From an uncultured Pseudomonadota bacterium (lineage in GTDB: Bacteria; Myxococcota_A; UBA796; SXON01), in assembly GCA_903844155.1 (NCBI GenBank), contig CAIMSU010000308.1:1-42447 (forward strand): 42,447 bases of DNA. The letters are read 5' to 3'. The notes under the pieces were generated by a model. It had not been told where the DNA came from. It saw only the letters and a program-made list of their open reading frames with translations, and made no database searches. Both the position numbers and the translations under genes were made by a program. Below, piece by piece: positions 17,516 to 27,378 of the stretch. Each line of letters starts with the position of its first letter. Within the stretch, counting starts at the first letter, position 1.

Positions 17516-18805
17516 GTGAAATTGTTGTGTCCGAGGCGCTCCGGCTTCGCGCTCGCCGTGCTGTTTTCGGCGTCCGCGGCTCATGCCGACCCTGGCCAGC
17601 ACTTTGTGGTGGGCAGCACGACCATCTCACCGGGGGTCGCCGCGGGCGTCGAGTATTCGACGAACCCGTACCACGCGGTCGCGACGGTACCGGGGTCCGA
17701 CGCCGTCGACCTCACGGTCGCCCCCAAGCTCGACCTCAAGCTGCAGCGCGACGACCTCCAGCTCACGCTCGGCGGCGACTACACGCTGAAGAAGTACTTC
17801 GGGGCCGACGTTCCGCTCGACCAATACAACGCGTTCGACGCCCGCGCCGGGCTCGACGCGTTGACCAAGTCCGTCGTCGGCCTCCACCTCAGTGAAGATG
17901 CCGGCCTGCAGAACTCGCCCCTCGATCTGGCAACGTCGGCGTACCCGTTCACGACCGAGACCTCCAGCATCTCCGACGGCGCCCTCGCGGTCCGCCCCGG
18001 CTACTCGCTGCAGATCCTCGCTGGCGGGGAGTTCGGCATCAACGACTACGCGACCGCGGACCTGTCCTCCCTCCACGGCTGGTCCCATTACAACACCCGC
18101 GACTCGTACGGACCCACCGGGAACGTCGAGTGGCGCTTCCTGCCGCGCACCGCCGTCGTCCTCGACTTCTCCTATCTGCACAGCCACTACCTGACGCAGT
18201 CCGTGGCGATCTCCGCGCTGAGCACGACGCCGACGACGTTCCCCGACGCGAACACGATGAAGATCGACGGTGGGCTGCGCGGGCGGGTGACCAACCGCCT
18301 CGTGGTCACGCTCATGGCTGGGTACGGCTCGGACGTGTTCGTCGACACCACGGGAGATGCGGCCGCGTCCATCGACCTCGGCCGAAGTTCCACAGGCGGC
18401 ACGCCCACAGTCGGCGAGGCGTTGCAGCACCTGTTGTTCGACGGCTCGCTCCGCTACAACCTGACGCCAACGACCGCGCTCACCCTCGGCGTCGCCAAGA
18501 ACTTCCGGGATTCGTACTTCACGAATTACGTTTCCTTCCTCAAGGGCTACGGCTCGCTGGACGCGAAGTTCGGCGATCACATCGGGGTCCTGGGCGAGTT
18601 TGACGCGTCAGCCGAGCAGTTCCGCGGCGATGAGACGCGGGATGACGTCGTGCTCAGTGCCACCGGGGATCTCGACTACTACATCCGCCAATGGGTGTGG
18701 CTCGATCTCGGCGGAACGTGGGCGCAGCGCGCATCCGACCAGTCGCACACCAACGTGCAGTTCGACGAGTTCACGGGGCACCTCAAGGTCGTCCTTCAGT
18801 ACTGA
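17516..18805 (+). CDS. Predicted outer-membrane beta-barrel, putative polysaccharide secretion porin
   Basis: A 429-residue protein with a signal peptide ending SASAAHA (cleavage near residue 24). The rest is a long series of alternating polar/hydrophobic strands ending in LKVVLQY, a C-terminal aromatic as expected of a Bam substrate. No lipobox and no plug domain are seen. Its position 73 nt after an OPX protein lacking its own membrane helix makes it a strong candidate for the WzpX/S/B-like porin that completes the export channel in Myxococcus-type systems; that role is inferred from context. The GTG start has GAGG 8 nt upstream. The stop lies one base from the convergent epimerase stop. 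Confidence 0.72.
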   Translation: MKLLCPRRSGFALAVLFSASAAHADPGQHFVVGSTTISPGVAAGVEYSTNPYHAVATVPGSDAVDLTVAPKLDLKLQRDDLQLTLGGDYTLKKYFGADVPLDQYNAFDARAGLDALTKSVVGLHLSEDAGLQNSPLDLATSAYPFTTETSSISDGALAVRPGYSLQILAGGEFGINDYATADLSSLHGWSHYNTRDSYGPTGNVEWRFLPRTAVVLDFSYLHSHYLTQSVAISALSTTPTTFPDANTMKIDGGLRGRVTNRLVVTLMAGYGSDVFVDTTGDAAASIDLGRSSTGGTPTVGEALQHLLFDGSLRYNLTPTTALTLGVAKNFRDSYFTNYVSFLKGYGSLDAKFGDHIGVLGEFDASAEQFRGDETRDDVVLSATGDLDYYIRQWVWLDLGGTWAQRASDQSHTNVQFDEFTGHLKVVLQY

Positions 18806-18806
18806 C

Positions 18807-19828
18807 CTACGCCCCGTAGTAGTCGCGATACCAGGCTACGAATCGCTCGATGCCCACCTCGATCGGCGTGGCCGGTGTGAAGCCGGTCAGGGCGGCGAGG
18901 TCGTCGACGTCGGCCCAGGTCGCGGGCACGTCGCCCGGCTGCAACGGCATCAGGTTCTTGATCGCCGTCTTCCCGAGCGCGCTCTCAAGCACGCCGATCA
19001 TCTTGAGCAGCGGCTCGGGCCGGTGATTCCCGATGTTGTACACCCGGAATGGCGCGTTGGACATCGAGGGGTCGGCGTGCTTCGGGTCGAACGCGGGGCT
19101 CGGCTCGGCCGGCCGCGCGGCCACGCCAAGGACGCCGGTCACGATGTCGTCGACGTAGGTGAAGTCCCGCTCCATCCTGCCTTCGTTGTACACGTCGATG
19201 GGCTGGCCGGCCAGGATCGCGCGCGTGAACAGGAACAGCGCCATGTCCGGTCGTCCCCAGGGCCCGTACACGGTGAAGAACCGCAAACCCGTGGTTGGAA
19301 GCCGGAAGATGTGGCTGTAGGCATGCGCCATCAGCTCGTTGGACTTCTTGGTCGCCGCGTAGAGCGAGACCGGGTGGTCAACGCCGCGATGCTCGGTGAA
19401 CGGCATGTCGGTGTGGTTGCCGTACACGGACGACGAGCTTGCGTAGACGAGGTGGCCGACGCTGTTGTGGCGGCTCCCCTCGAGGATGTTCATGAACCCG
19501 ACGAGGTTTGCCTGCACGTAGGCGTGCGGGTTGGTGAGCGAGTAGCGAACGCCCGCCTGCGCCGCGAGATGGATGACGACCTCGGGCCGAACCTCCGCAA
19601 AAAGCTTCGCCATGCCCTCATTGTCGGCGAGATCGAGGCGGACGAACCGAAAGCCCGGCCGACCTTCGAGGCGAGCGAGCCGCGCCCACTTGAGCTTCGG
19701 GTCGTAGTAGTCGTTCACGTTGTCGAGGCCGACCACCTCGCGCCCGGCGTCCAGCAACCGCTCTGCGACGTGGAAACCGATGAACCCGGCAACGCCGGTG
19801 ACGAGGAAAGTACCAGACGCGGACGGGC

Positions 19829-19832
<4 letters not shown>
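18807..19832 (-). CDS. NAD-dependent epimerase, UDP-glucuronate 4-epimerase type
   Basis: A 341-residue extended [11 protein letters not shown] at residues 12-19 binds [11 protein letters not shown] (around 132-138) contains the catalytic Ser, and Tyr158/Lys162 in YAATK are the catalytic pair. [18 protein letters not shown] is very typical of UDP-glucuronate 4-epimerases of the CapI/LspL type, rather than of GalE or WbpP. With the adjacent dehydrogenase it would supply a UDP-uronic acid (glucuronate/galacturonate or N-acetylated form) to the polymer. Its ATG overlaps the dehydrogenase stop as ATGA, so the two proteins are translationally coupled. Confidence 0.88.
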
Positions 19833-21121
<1,289 letters not shown>

Positions 21122-21463
21122 CTTCACTCCGCTCGCGCGCGAGGCTAATCCGAAACGGGCGGAGGCGGTGCGCCGATGAGCCCGGATTCGCGCCCTGACC
21201 CTTGACATGTCGAGCGCCCGATCCGAGCAGCTCAGATCGGGCCCTTGACGTGTCGAGAGCCGGATCTGAGCAGCTCAGATCGGGCCCTTGACGTGTCGAG
21301 AGCCGGATCTGAGCAGCTCAGATCCGGCTGGAGGCCAGGGAAAAGGGCGCCCCCAAACTGCCCTGACGCCTCCGGCCTGAAGGCTCGGGCCTCTTTTGGG
21401 CGGCTCGCTGCCCTGGGGGCCCGTCCGCCCGGCAGCGGTAGAACGCCGCTTCAGCCCCACGCC
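21122..21463. other. 342-bp intergenic region with tandem repeats
   Basis: This is the only gene-free stretch above 300 bp in the window. It lies between the GT-C gene stop and the dehydrogenase start, both on the minus strand. It holds a three-copy 43-bp repeat (21199-21327), a GC-rich spacer (21328-21463) with no recognisable gene, and the dehydrogenase leader with its Shine-Dalgarno at 21127-21130. It is therefore both the trailer of one transcript and the likely promoter region of the next. Confidence 0.7.
21199..21327. repeat. Three tandem 43-bp repeats, each with a near-perfect hairpin
   Basis: Units begin with CCCTTGAC at 21199, 21242 and 21285, exactly 43 bp apart. Each has a spacer containing TTGACRTGTCGAG followed by a long inverted repeat centred on GAGCAGCTC. 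The third copy, 21301-21329, is a perfect 29-nt palindrome with a single central base; copies one and two carry one or two arm mismatches. On the minus strand the order is hairpin then CTCGACAYGTCAAGGG, three times, upstream of the sugar dehydrogenase. It could be a stacked terminator for the GT-C transcript or a helically phased operator array, 43 bp being about four turns. Confidence 0.9.
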
Positions 21464-24142
21464 CTACTCCGGTCGTCCGTCCGCGCCTGGGGCCGGGTCT
21501 TCGGGAGGGTCGGCCCCCAACGTCCGCCCCCGCTTCGCCGCCTTCACCGGCTCTACCGCCAACAATGTCGACCGCGCCTCCTCTGCAAAGCGGCGCGCCC
21601 ACGACCGGCGGGGATCCGCGGTCACGATCGCCTGGAACAACGCCAGCGCCTTCGCGTCGTCGCCCGCGTCCCGCGCCGCCATCGCAGCCGCCCAGGTGGC
21701 GTCCGCGATCGTCGCCCCGACGGCGTAGGCCTCCGGGGAGACCGCATCCCATTGCCGAGCGCGCCGAAGATCCGCGATCTGTGCCGAAAGTTCCTGTTCC
21801 TTCGCCGCCGCACCTGCCCAGCACGCCCCGAACGGGGCCTCGGCACGACGATGCATCGCCTGGTCCCACTTCGCGTTCAGTGGCAGGTCCTCCACGGCGT
21901 CCCACCACGCGGCCTCCGCGCCATCGCAATCGCCCGCTTGCGCCATCGCCACGGCACGGTCGGAGTCCTGCTGCGACCGCGTCACCGCCTCGGCATCCGC
22001 GACGACATGAACAACGTCGGCGAATCGCGCTTCGCCTGCGTCGACGCCCGCGTCGACCGCCTCGCCGCCCTTCACCTCTGTCGCGAGGAGCGGTCCGTTC
22101 GGCCCGTCCACCGCAAACGCGAGCGCGTAGTCGCCCGTCGGCAGGTCTTTCGGCAGCTTGAAGGCGTAACGTCCCATGTAGACCTCGTCGGGACGCCACT
22201 CGGCCGGCGGGAGCATGCCGTAGCCGAGGTCGGCGTCGAACGTGGCCTCGGCCGGGCCGTGGAGGCGGACGCGCAGCTTCAGGTCGGAGACGGTGCCTTC
22301 CGGGCGTCCAAGGCCGAATTCCACGTAGAGCCCCTCGCTGACCGAGGGCGAGCGCACGGTGAAGCCGACGAGCTGAGGCCCACCCTCAAACGCGGCCGAA
22401 CGCGACGTGTCGCCCGGCCAGGCTGGAGATGTGATGAGCGAGCGGTTCATCCAATCGTTCCAGGTCTTGCCCTTGGCCCTGGTGAGGGGGACGAATTGCC
22501 GCTTGAACAAGGCGTTCTTTGGGAGGTTGTCGTCGACGTGCGCGAAGTCAAAGGGGAACCCAGCGTCGGTGGTCGGGCCGCCCGTGTTGAGCACGTAGCG
22601 GACGTTGAAGTCCTTCACCGGACGGTGCAGTGCGAAGATGACGTCCGTCAGGCCGAAGAGATCGACGGCGCGGCCCTGCGGGGGCGCCCAGTACGTCTGG
22701 CCGCCCATCGCGTGGTCGAGCGTGACCCAGGGGCGCTCCAGGTGCACGGTCGCGGCGACCTCTTTGAGCGTGCGCACCCGCTTGTGGGTGCTCTCGGGCG
22801 TCATCGGCTCGGGGCTACGCACATAGCTGGCGAGGTACGCGAGGTTCCAGAGGACCGGCCCGGCGATGAGCAGCCCGTAGACGCCCGCGGCGAGGCCCGA
22901 ACGCCCGGAACGGTCGCCCTGGCTGACCCAGCCGGCCACTTCGCCAGCGCCGAGCGCCATCAGCAGCGAGAGCGGGACCACGAGCAGCGAGAACCAGCGG
23001 TACCCCGCCATCCAATCCCCGCGCGCCGACACCGAGAACGCCACGGTCAGCACGACAGACCCGGTGCACAGCAGGCGCACAGCACCGTCCGCGGGCTTTA
23101 CCGTCAGTCGGCTCCGCCACAGGGCGACCAGGCCAAACGTCGCCGCCAACCCTACCATCAGCCCGATCCGCACCTCCCCCACCGCGGGCGTGTAGCCCCT
23201 CGCCAACGCGACGCCGAGCGCCGCCGCCCACACGAAAACAGCGATCGCGCGCTTGCCCCTACCCGCCACGCCGATCCACAGGATCGGCAGGAACCAGGCC
23301 CATCCCAGCCCCGTCGCCCACTCCAGCAGGTAGGTCCATGACCGGGTCGTCCAGTCGTGCGTCCGGAACGACTCGTCCACGACCTTCGCGTAGTACGGCA
23401 TGGCGAACGGCAAGGCGAAATAGTCGTAGCGCACGGCGTGGTACACCGCGAAAGGCGCGACGAAGCTGACGATCCAGCGGGCGATGTACCCGAGCGATGG
23501 CCCGAGTGGGTCCCTGCCGACCCGCATCCAGGCAGTGACGCCCAACGCGAGCGCGCCGTAGCTCGCGCCCTCCGGACGCGTGATGGCCAGGCCGAAGAAC
23601 ACCACCGCGGACCAGGGAAACTGCGGTCGCTCAAGCTCGCGGACCAGGAGCAGCGCCCCGAGCCCGAGGAGGCATGAGAACAGCGCGTTTTCGAGGCCCG
23701 CCGAGGCCCAGATGGCATGTTGGGCGTTGAACGCCACGAGTGCGGCGACGGACAGGGGGATCAGCCTGCCCAGCCACGCCGGCCCGGGGACGTCCAGGCG
23801 CCGGCCGACAAAGTACGCCGTCGGCACACACGCCGCCGCGAAAAGACCGCCGAGGACCTTGGAGAAGCCGAACGGGTCCAGCTCGATCCAGCGCCCGGCC
23901 CCGAGCAGCGCAATCCACAGCGGGTCGCTGTACCCCTCGATCCGCTCGCCTCCCGGGAAGGCGACCAGGCCATCGCCCAGCGCGAGATTTCTGGCGTACG
24001 AGAAGGCGATCCCGGCGTCCTCGACCCACCAGTTGCGCAGCAGCACGCCCGGCACCACGAGCCACAGGCACAGCGCAGCGATGACGGCGAGATCCAGGCG
24101 CGATGGGGGCGCCGCCTCGGGCCCTACCGCGTCGAGCGACAA
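21464..24142 (-). CDS. GT-C type membrane glycosyltransferase with large C-terminal soluble region
   Basis: About 892 residues. The N-terminal part (~1-480) is polytopic, beginning with a helix at about residues 17-35 followed by WWVEDAGIAFSYARNL. The Glu41-Asp42 pair fits the first-loop acidic motif of GT-C enzymes that use polyprenyl-phosphate sugars. ERIEGYSDPLW (66-76) resembles the segment seen in AftB-like arabinosyltransferases. The C-terminal ~400 residues are soluble, with a beta-rich part (VSDLKLRVRLHGPAEATF) then Ala-rich TPR-like helices. No ATG is available; I use TTG at 24142, 19 nt inside the kinase gene. Acceptor and donor are unknown. Confidence 0.7.
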   Translation of the reverse strand: MSLDAVGPEAAPPSRLDLAVIAALCLWLVVPGVLLRNWWVEDAGIAFSYARNLALGDGLVAFPGGERIEGYSDPLWIALLGAGRWIELDPFGFSKVLGGLFAAACVPTAYFVGRRLDVPGPAWLGRLIPLSVAALVAFNAQHAIWASAGLENALFSCLLGLGALLLVRELERPQFPWSAVVFFGLAITRPEGASYGALALGVTAWMRVGRDPLGPSLGYIARWIVSFVAPFAVYHAVRYDYFALPFAMPYYAKVVDESFRTHDWTTRSWTYLLEWATGLGWAWFLPILWIGVAGRGKRAIAVFVWAAALGVALARGYTPAVGEVRIGLMVGLAATFGLVALWRSRLTVKPADGAVRLLCTGSVVLTVAFSVSARGDWMAGYRWFSLLVVPLSLLMALGAGEVAGWVSQGDRSGRSGLAAGVYGLLIAGPVLWNLAYLASYVRSPEPMTPESTHKRVRTLKEVAATVHLERPWVTLDHAMGGQTYWAPPQGRAVDLFGLTDVIFALHRPVKDFNVRYVLNTGGPTTDAGFPFDFAHVDDNLPKNALFKRQFVPLTRAKGKTWNDWMNRSLITSPAWPGDTSRSAAFEGGPQLVGFTVRSPSVSEGLYVEFGLGRPEGTVSDLKLRVRLHGPAEATFDADLGYGMLPPAEWRPDEVYMGRYAFKLPKDLPTGDYALAFAVDGPNGPLLATEVKGGEAVDAGVDAGEARFADVVHVVADAEAVTRSQQDSDRAVAMAQAGDCDGAEAAWWDAVEDLPLNAKWDQAMHRRAEAPFGACWAGAAAKEQELSAQIADLRRARQWDAVSPEAYAVGATIADATWAAAMAARDAGDDAKALALFQAIVTADPRRSWARRFAEEARSTLLAVEPVKAAKRGRTLGADPPEDPAPGADGRPE

Positions 24143-26544
24143 AGGCGCAGCCCGATGTGCCTGGCGCGCCCGTCTGGCGAATCCCCGAGGCGAAACGCCG
24201 CGCTCGCAGAACGACGATACGCCGTGAACGCGCCGCCTCGCAGGGACCGCGTGCTCCCGCCTTCGGTGTAGGGGATGAAGCGCCCGTCCAGCACGTTCGG
24301 CCCTTCCTGCCGGAACACGTCCAGGCACCAGTCGCGGACGTTGCCGGCCACGCCCCTCACGCCGTAAGGGCTCTCGTCGATCGGGAAGCTGTCCACGGCC
24401 GCGGGCGCCGGGCCGGTTCGGAAGCTCTCGCTGGTGTTCGCGAAGGTGGGGTCGAGGTGCTCGCCCCACGGGAACACGCGTCCGTCGACCCCGCGCGACG
24501 CCTTTTCACGCTCCAGCTCCCACGGCAGCCGCCACGGAAGTCCGGTGCGGGCAGCCTCCCAGGCAGCGAAGGCGGTCGCGCCGTGCCAATCGATGAGCGT
24601 GACCGGCATCTCGTGGCCGCCCTTGGAGGCAAGATCGTACGGCAGCCGGAACGTATTGTCGGCGTTTCGGGCGTAGATGAGGCGTGCGGGTGCACCGACG
24701 GTGGGTGGGCGATCACGGGGGGCGAACCGCAACGCGTCGCCCTCCTTTCCGCCGGCGATCAGCGCGTTCAGGTACTCCAGCCACTGCCGGTGCGTGACCG
24801 GGAAGCGCGCGATCGCGAATCCCTCCAGCCAGACGTTTCGCCGGGGCAGCCCGCCGGTGGCCTCCGGGTCGCCGCCCGAGATGAACCAGCCGGCCGGCAC
24901 GTAGCAGTCGTTGGGCCCAAGCTCCGAAGGACGCAGCAATTCGACAGGTCGAGGCTGGCTTTCACCCGGAGGAACGCCGTCCCAATGGCCCTGCCTCGAG
25001 ATGTGCACCGGGTAGCGGACGGGCGCGTACCCCTCTTTCTTGATCACCACGAGGTAGCTGCCCATCGACAGATGCCACCCGTGGAGCGGCGCGCGACCGG
25101 GATGCCGGATCGGTTGCAGCTCGATGCGTCGATCCCGCTCGATCGACCGGTAGATCTCGATGGACGCCCCCGGCGGCTCGGTCAGGATCGTCAGGGCACC
25201 GTCACCCCGCAGCCAGACGGCGTGCCGCCCGTCGTCGTGGGCCCGAAAATGCCGCTCCGCGCGACGCAACCCCATCATGTCGCCCGCCGCCTCCGCCGCG
25301 GCCATCCGTTGGCGGTAGTGCTCGGCCAGGCGGGTATGGGCTTCTGGCAGCTCCGGATCGAGTGAAAGCGCAGCTCGAAGCGTCTGGATCCGCTGCACGG
25401 ACTCCAACGCGGCCTGCTGCTCGAGCTCCTCCGCCTCGTCCTCCATGTCCCAAAACGTTCGCTTCTCCTCGACGGCGGCGTCCCCCGGAATCTGCCGTTG
25501 CAGGACCGTCGCCTGCTGACGGAGGAGCCGCGACTTGTCCACGAGCATCTGCCCGCGCGGCTCCATCGCGTCCGAGTCCCGAACGAGGAGCAGGGCGCGC
25601 TCGTGGTCCCGAGCACCATCCAGGAACGCCTGGATACCCCGGCCGAATTCACCGGCCTCAGGGAAGCGATCCGGGGGGGCCCGCATCATCGCCCGTTCGC
25701 ACAGGTCGACGAGGTCGGAGGGAGGAAGCGGCTTTTGCTGGCCGAGAGGGGTGATGAAGCGACGCGCCCGCGCGAGCTGGGGCGGCGGTCCCGTCCGGAC
25801 GGCCTGCAGCACGCTGTCGGCGTCGGGCCCGTCGTAGGGCGGCTCACCGCAGAGGATCTCGTAGAGGATGGCGCCGAGCGCGTAGACATCGGCGGTATAA
25901 CTTGTCTTTTCAGCGCGGGCTTGCTCCGGCGGCATGTAGCAGGGCGTGCCGACCACCCACCCACGGCCCTCGGGCGGGATCGGCGCGTCCGGGTCGGCCG
26001 GGTCGACGTCATCCTGGCCGGCCAGGACAGCGAGACCCCAGTCGAGCACGAGCACCTCGCCGAACGCGCCGAGCATGATGTTGTCCGGCTTCAGGTCGCG
26101 GTGGACGACACCGCGGGAGTGCGCGAAGCTGATGGCCTCGCAGACCCGGAGAAAAGCCTGCACCAACCGCTGCAGTGTCCACCCGGAGGGCGAGGCCAGC
26201 CAACGACCGTCCTTGCAGCTCGCGTGCACATCCGCGATCAGCGTCGTCAGGGTTTTCCCCTTGACCTCCTTCATCGCAAAGTACGGCCGACCGTCGTCCA
26301 ATTTCCCAAGCGCGTGCACGGGCACGATGCCGGGGTGCTCCAGCCGAGCCGTGGTCTGTGCCTCCTCGATGAACCGGGCCAGAAGCGACGGGTCCGCGGC
26401 GTATTCGGTACGGAGAAGCTTGACTGCTACGTCGCGACGCAAGCGATGATCGCGGGCGCGGTGCACGACGCCCATGGCGCCGGAGCCGATCTCGGCGAGC
26501 TGTTCGTAGGCGGGCTCCGCGGTCTCGGGACGGGTACGGATCAT
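24124..26544 (-). CDS. Ser/Thr protein kinase with PEGA and formylglycine-generating-enzyme-like domains
   Basis: An 806-residue three-part protein. The Hanks-type kinase (about 13-310) has the Gly loop GSGAMG, Lys42, HRDLKPDN with Asp150, DWG at 168-170 and MPPEQ. A charged coiled-coil-like section (330-430) leads to a PEGA domain (449-515; LTILTEPPGASIEIYR and GSYLVVIKKEGY). A SUMF1/FGE-like domain fills 549-806, with GVAGNVRDWCLDVF and RGGAFTAYRRSASAAFR. In many such fusions the FGE-like domain is not catalytic, so enzyme activity there is uncertain. No membrane helix is evident. I chose the ATG at 26544, with GATAGA 10 nt upstream; the gene is divergent from modB. Confidence 0.88.
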   Translation of the reverse strand: MIRTRPETAEPAYEQLAEIGSGAMGVVHRARDHRLRRDVAVKLLRTEYAADPSLLARFIEEAQTTARLEHPGIVPVHALGKLDDGRPYFAMKEVKGKTLTTLIADVHASCKDGRWLASPSGWTLQRLVQAFLRVCEAISFAHSRGVVHRDLKPDNIMLGAFGEVLVLDWGLAVLAGQDDVDPADPDAPIPPEGRGWVVGTPCYMPPEQARAEKTSYTADVYALGAILYEILCGEPPYDGPDADSVLQAVRTGPPPQLARARRFITPLGQQKPLPPSDLVDLCERAMMRAPPDRFPEAGEFGRGIQAFLDGARDHERALLLVRDSDAMEPRGQMLVDKSRLLRQQATVLQRQIPGDAAVEEKRTFWDMEDEAEELEQQAALESVQRIQTLRAALSLDPELPEAHTRLAEHYRQRMAAAEAAGDMMGLRRAERHFRAHDDGRHAVWLRGDGALTILTEPPGASIEIYRSIERDRRIELQPIRHPGRAPLHGWHLSMGSYLVVIKKEGYAPVRYPVHISRQGHWDGVPPGESQPRPVELLRPSELGPNDCYVPAGWFISGGDPEATGGLPRRNVWLEGFAIARFPVTHRQWLEYLNALIAGGKEGDALRFAPRDRPPTVGAPARLIYARNADNTFRLPYDLASKGGHEMPVTLIDWHGATAFAAWEAARTGLPWRLPWELEREKASRGVDGRVFPWGEHLDPTFANTSESFRTGPAPAAVDSFPIDESPYGVRGVAGNVRDWCLDVFRQEGPNVLDGRFIPYTEGGSTRSLRGGAFTAYRRSASAAFRLGDSPDGRARHIGLRLCRSTR

Positions 26545-26691
26545 GATGCGCGCGTCTATCAAGGTTCCCCCGCGCCTGCGCGGAAGTCCGCACAAGCACA
26601 ACCGCTGCTGGCAGCGTCGAAGGCACGCTTCGTGCGGGCCCCGAAGTCCCGCCTTCTCCTCGGGGAGCCAACCTGCTAGAAGCACGCCCCC
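26545..26691. promoter_or_regulatory. Divergent promoter region between kinase gene and modB
   Basis: 147 bp. A GATAGA (minus strand, 26555-26560) precedes the kinase ATG by 10 nt. On the plus strand TGCTAGAAG ends 9 nt before the modB GTG. I do not see a ModE-type operator. The regulatory assignment rests on gene orientation. Confidence 0.35.
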
Positions 26692-27378
26692 GTGATCGAT
26701 CCCCTCTCAGCCATCCGCCTGTCCCTCCTTGTGGCGACGTTCGCCACCCTCGCGGGCCTTCCCCCCGCCGTCGGCGTCGGCTGGCTCCTGGCCCGCAGGT
26801 CGTTCGCCGGGAAATCCCTGCTCTCAGCCCTGCTGATGGCGCCGCTGGTGCTGCCACCGGTCGTGACCGGCCTGTTGCTGCTTCGGGCGTTCGGACACGA
26901 CACCCTCGCCGGGAAAGCCCTGGCCGCCGTGGATCTGCCGGTACCGTTCACCCTTTTCGGCGCGATGATCGCCGCCTGGGTCGTCGGATTCCCGCTCATG
27001 GTCCTGAGCGCTCGCACGGCGTTTGAGTCGGTGGATCCTCGCTTTGAGAGCGTCTCGGCGGCGCTGGGAGTGCGCCCTCTGCGGACGTTCTGGCGTACCA
27101 CGCTGCCGCTCGCGGCCCCCGGGTTGTGCGCTGGGGCGGTGTTGACGTTCGCCCGGGCGCTTGGGGAGTTCGGTGCGACTGCGATCGTCGCGGGGAACAT
27201 GGAAGGAAGGACAAGGACAATCGCGCTGGCGGTGTACTCGCTCCTGGATGAGCCGAACGGGGAGCCACAGATCCGCGTTCTGCTCGTCGCCAGCCTGACG
27301 ATCTCGGTGGCGGCCTTGTACGGCTGGGAACGCCTGAATCGCTGGCAACGTCGCCGGCTGGACGTGGCCCATGGCTGA
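26692..27378 (+). CDS. modB: Molybdate ABC transporter permease
   Basis: A 228-residue inner-membrane permease with about five hydrophobic helices. The cytoplasmic EAA-like loop reads SAALGVRPLRTFWRTTLPLAAPG. ARALGEFGATAIVAGNMEGRTRTIALAVY is, across its length, the signature of ModB and distinguishes it from sulfate permeases. It forms the channel for molybdate, or tungstate, with the ATPase encoded next. The GTG start follows a likely promoter, and its end overlaps modC by 8 nt. The periplasmic binding protein ModA is not encoded in the window. Confidence 0.9.
   Translation: MIDPLSAIRLSLLVATFATLAGLPPAVGVGWLLARRSFAGKSLLSALLMAPLVLPPVVTGLLLLRAFGHDTLAGKALAAVDLPVPFTLFGAMIAAWVVGFPLMVLSARTAFESVDPRFESVSAALGVRPLRTFWRTTLPLAAPGLCAGAVLTFARALGEFGATAIVAGNMEGRTRTIALAVYSLLDEPNGEPQIRVLLVASLTISVAALYGWERLNRWQRRRLDVAHG

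Noticed and set aside
21199-21327. CRISPR array
   Set aside because: The whole 43-bp unit repeats, there are no unique spacers, only three units, and no cas genes nearby.
21464-24469. GT-C gene extended to 24469
   Set aside because: The N-terminal ~109 residues are Arg-rich and lie antiparallel-frame over the FGE-like domain of the kinase gene with no hydrophobic or conserved content.
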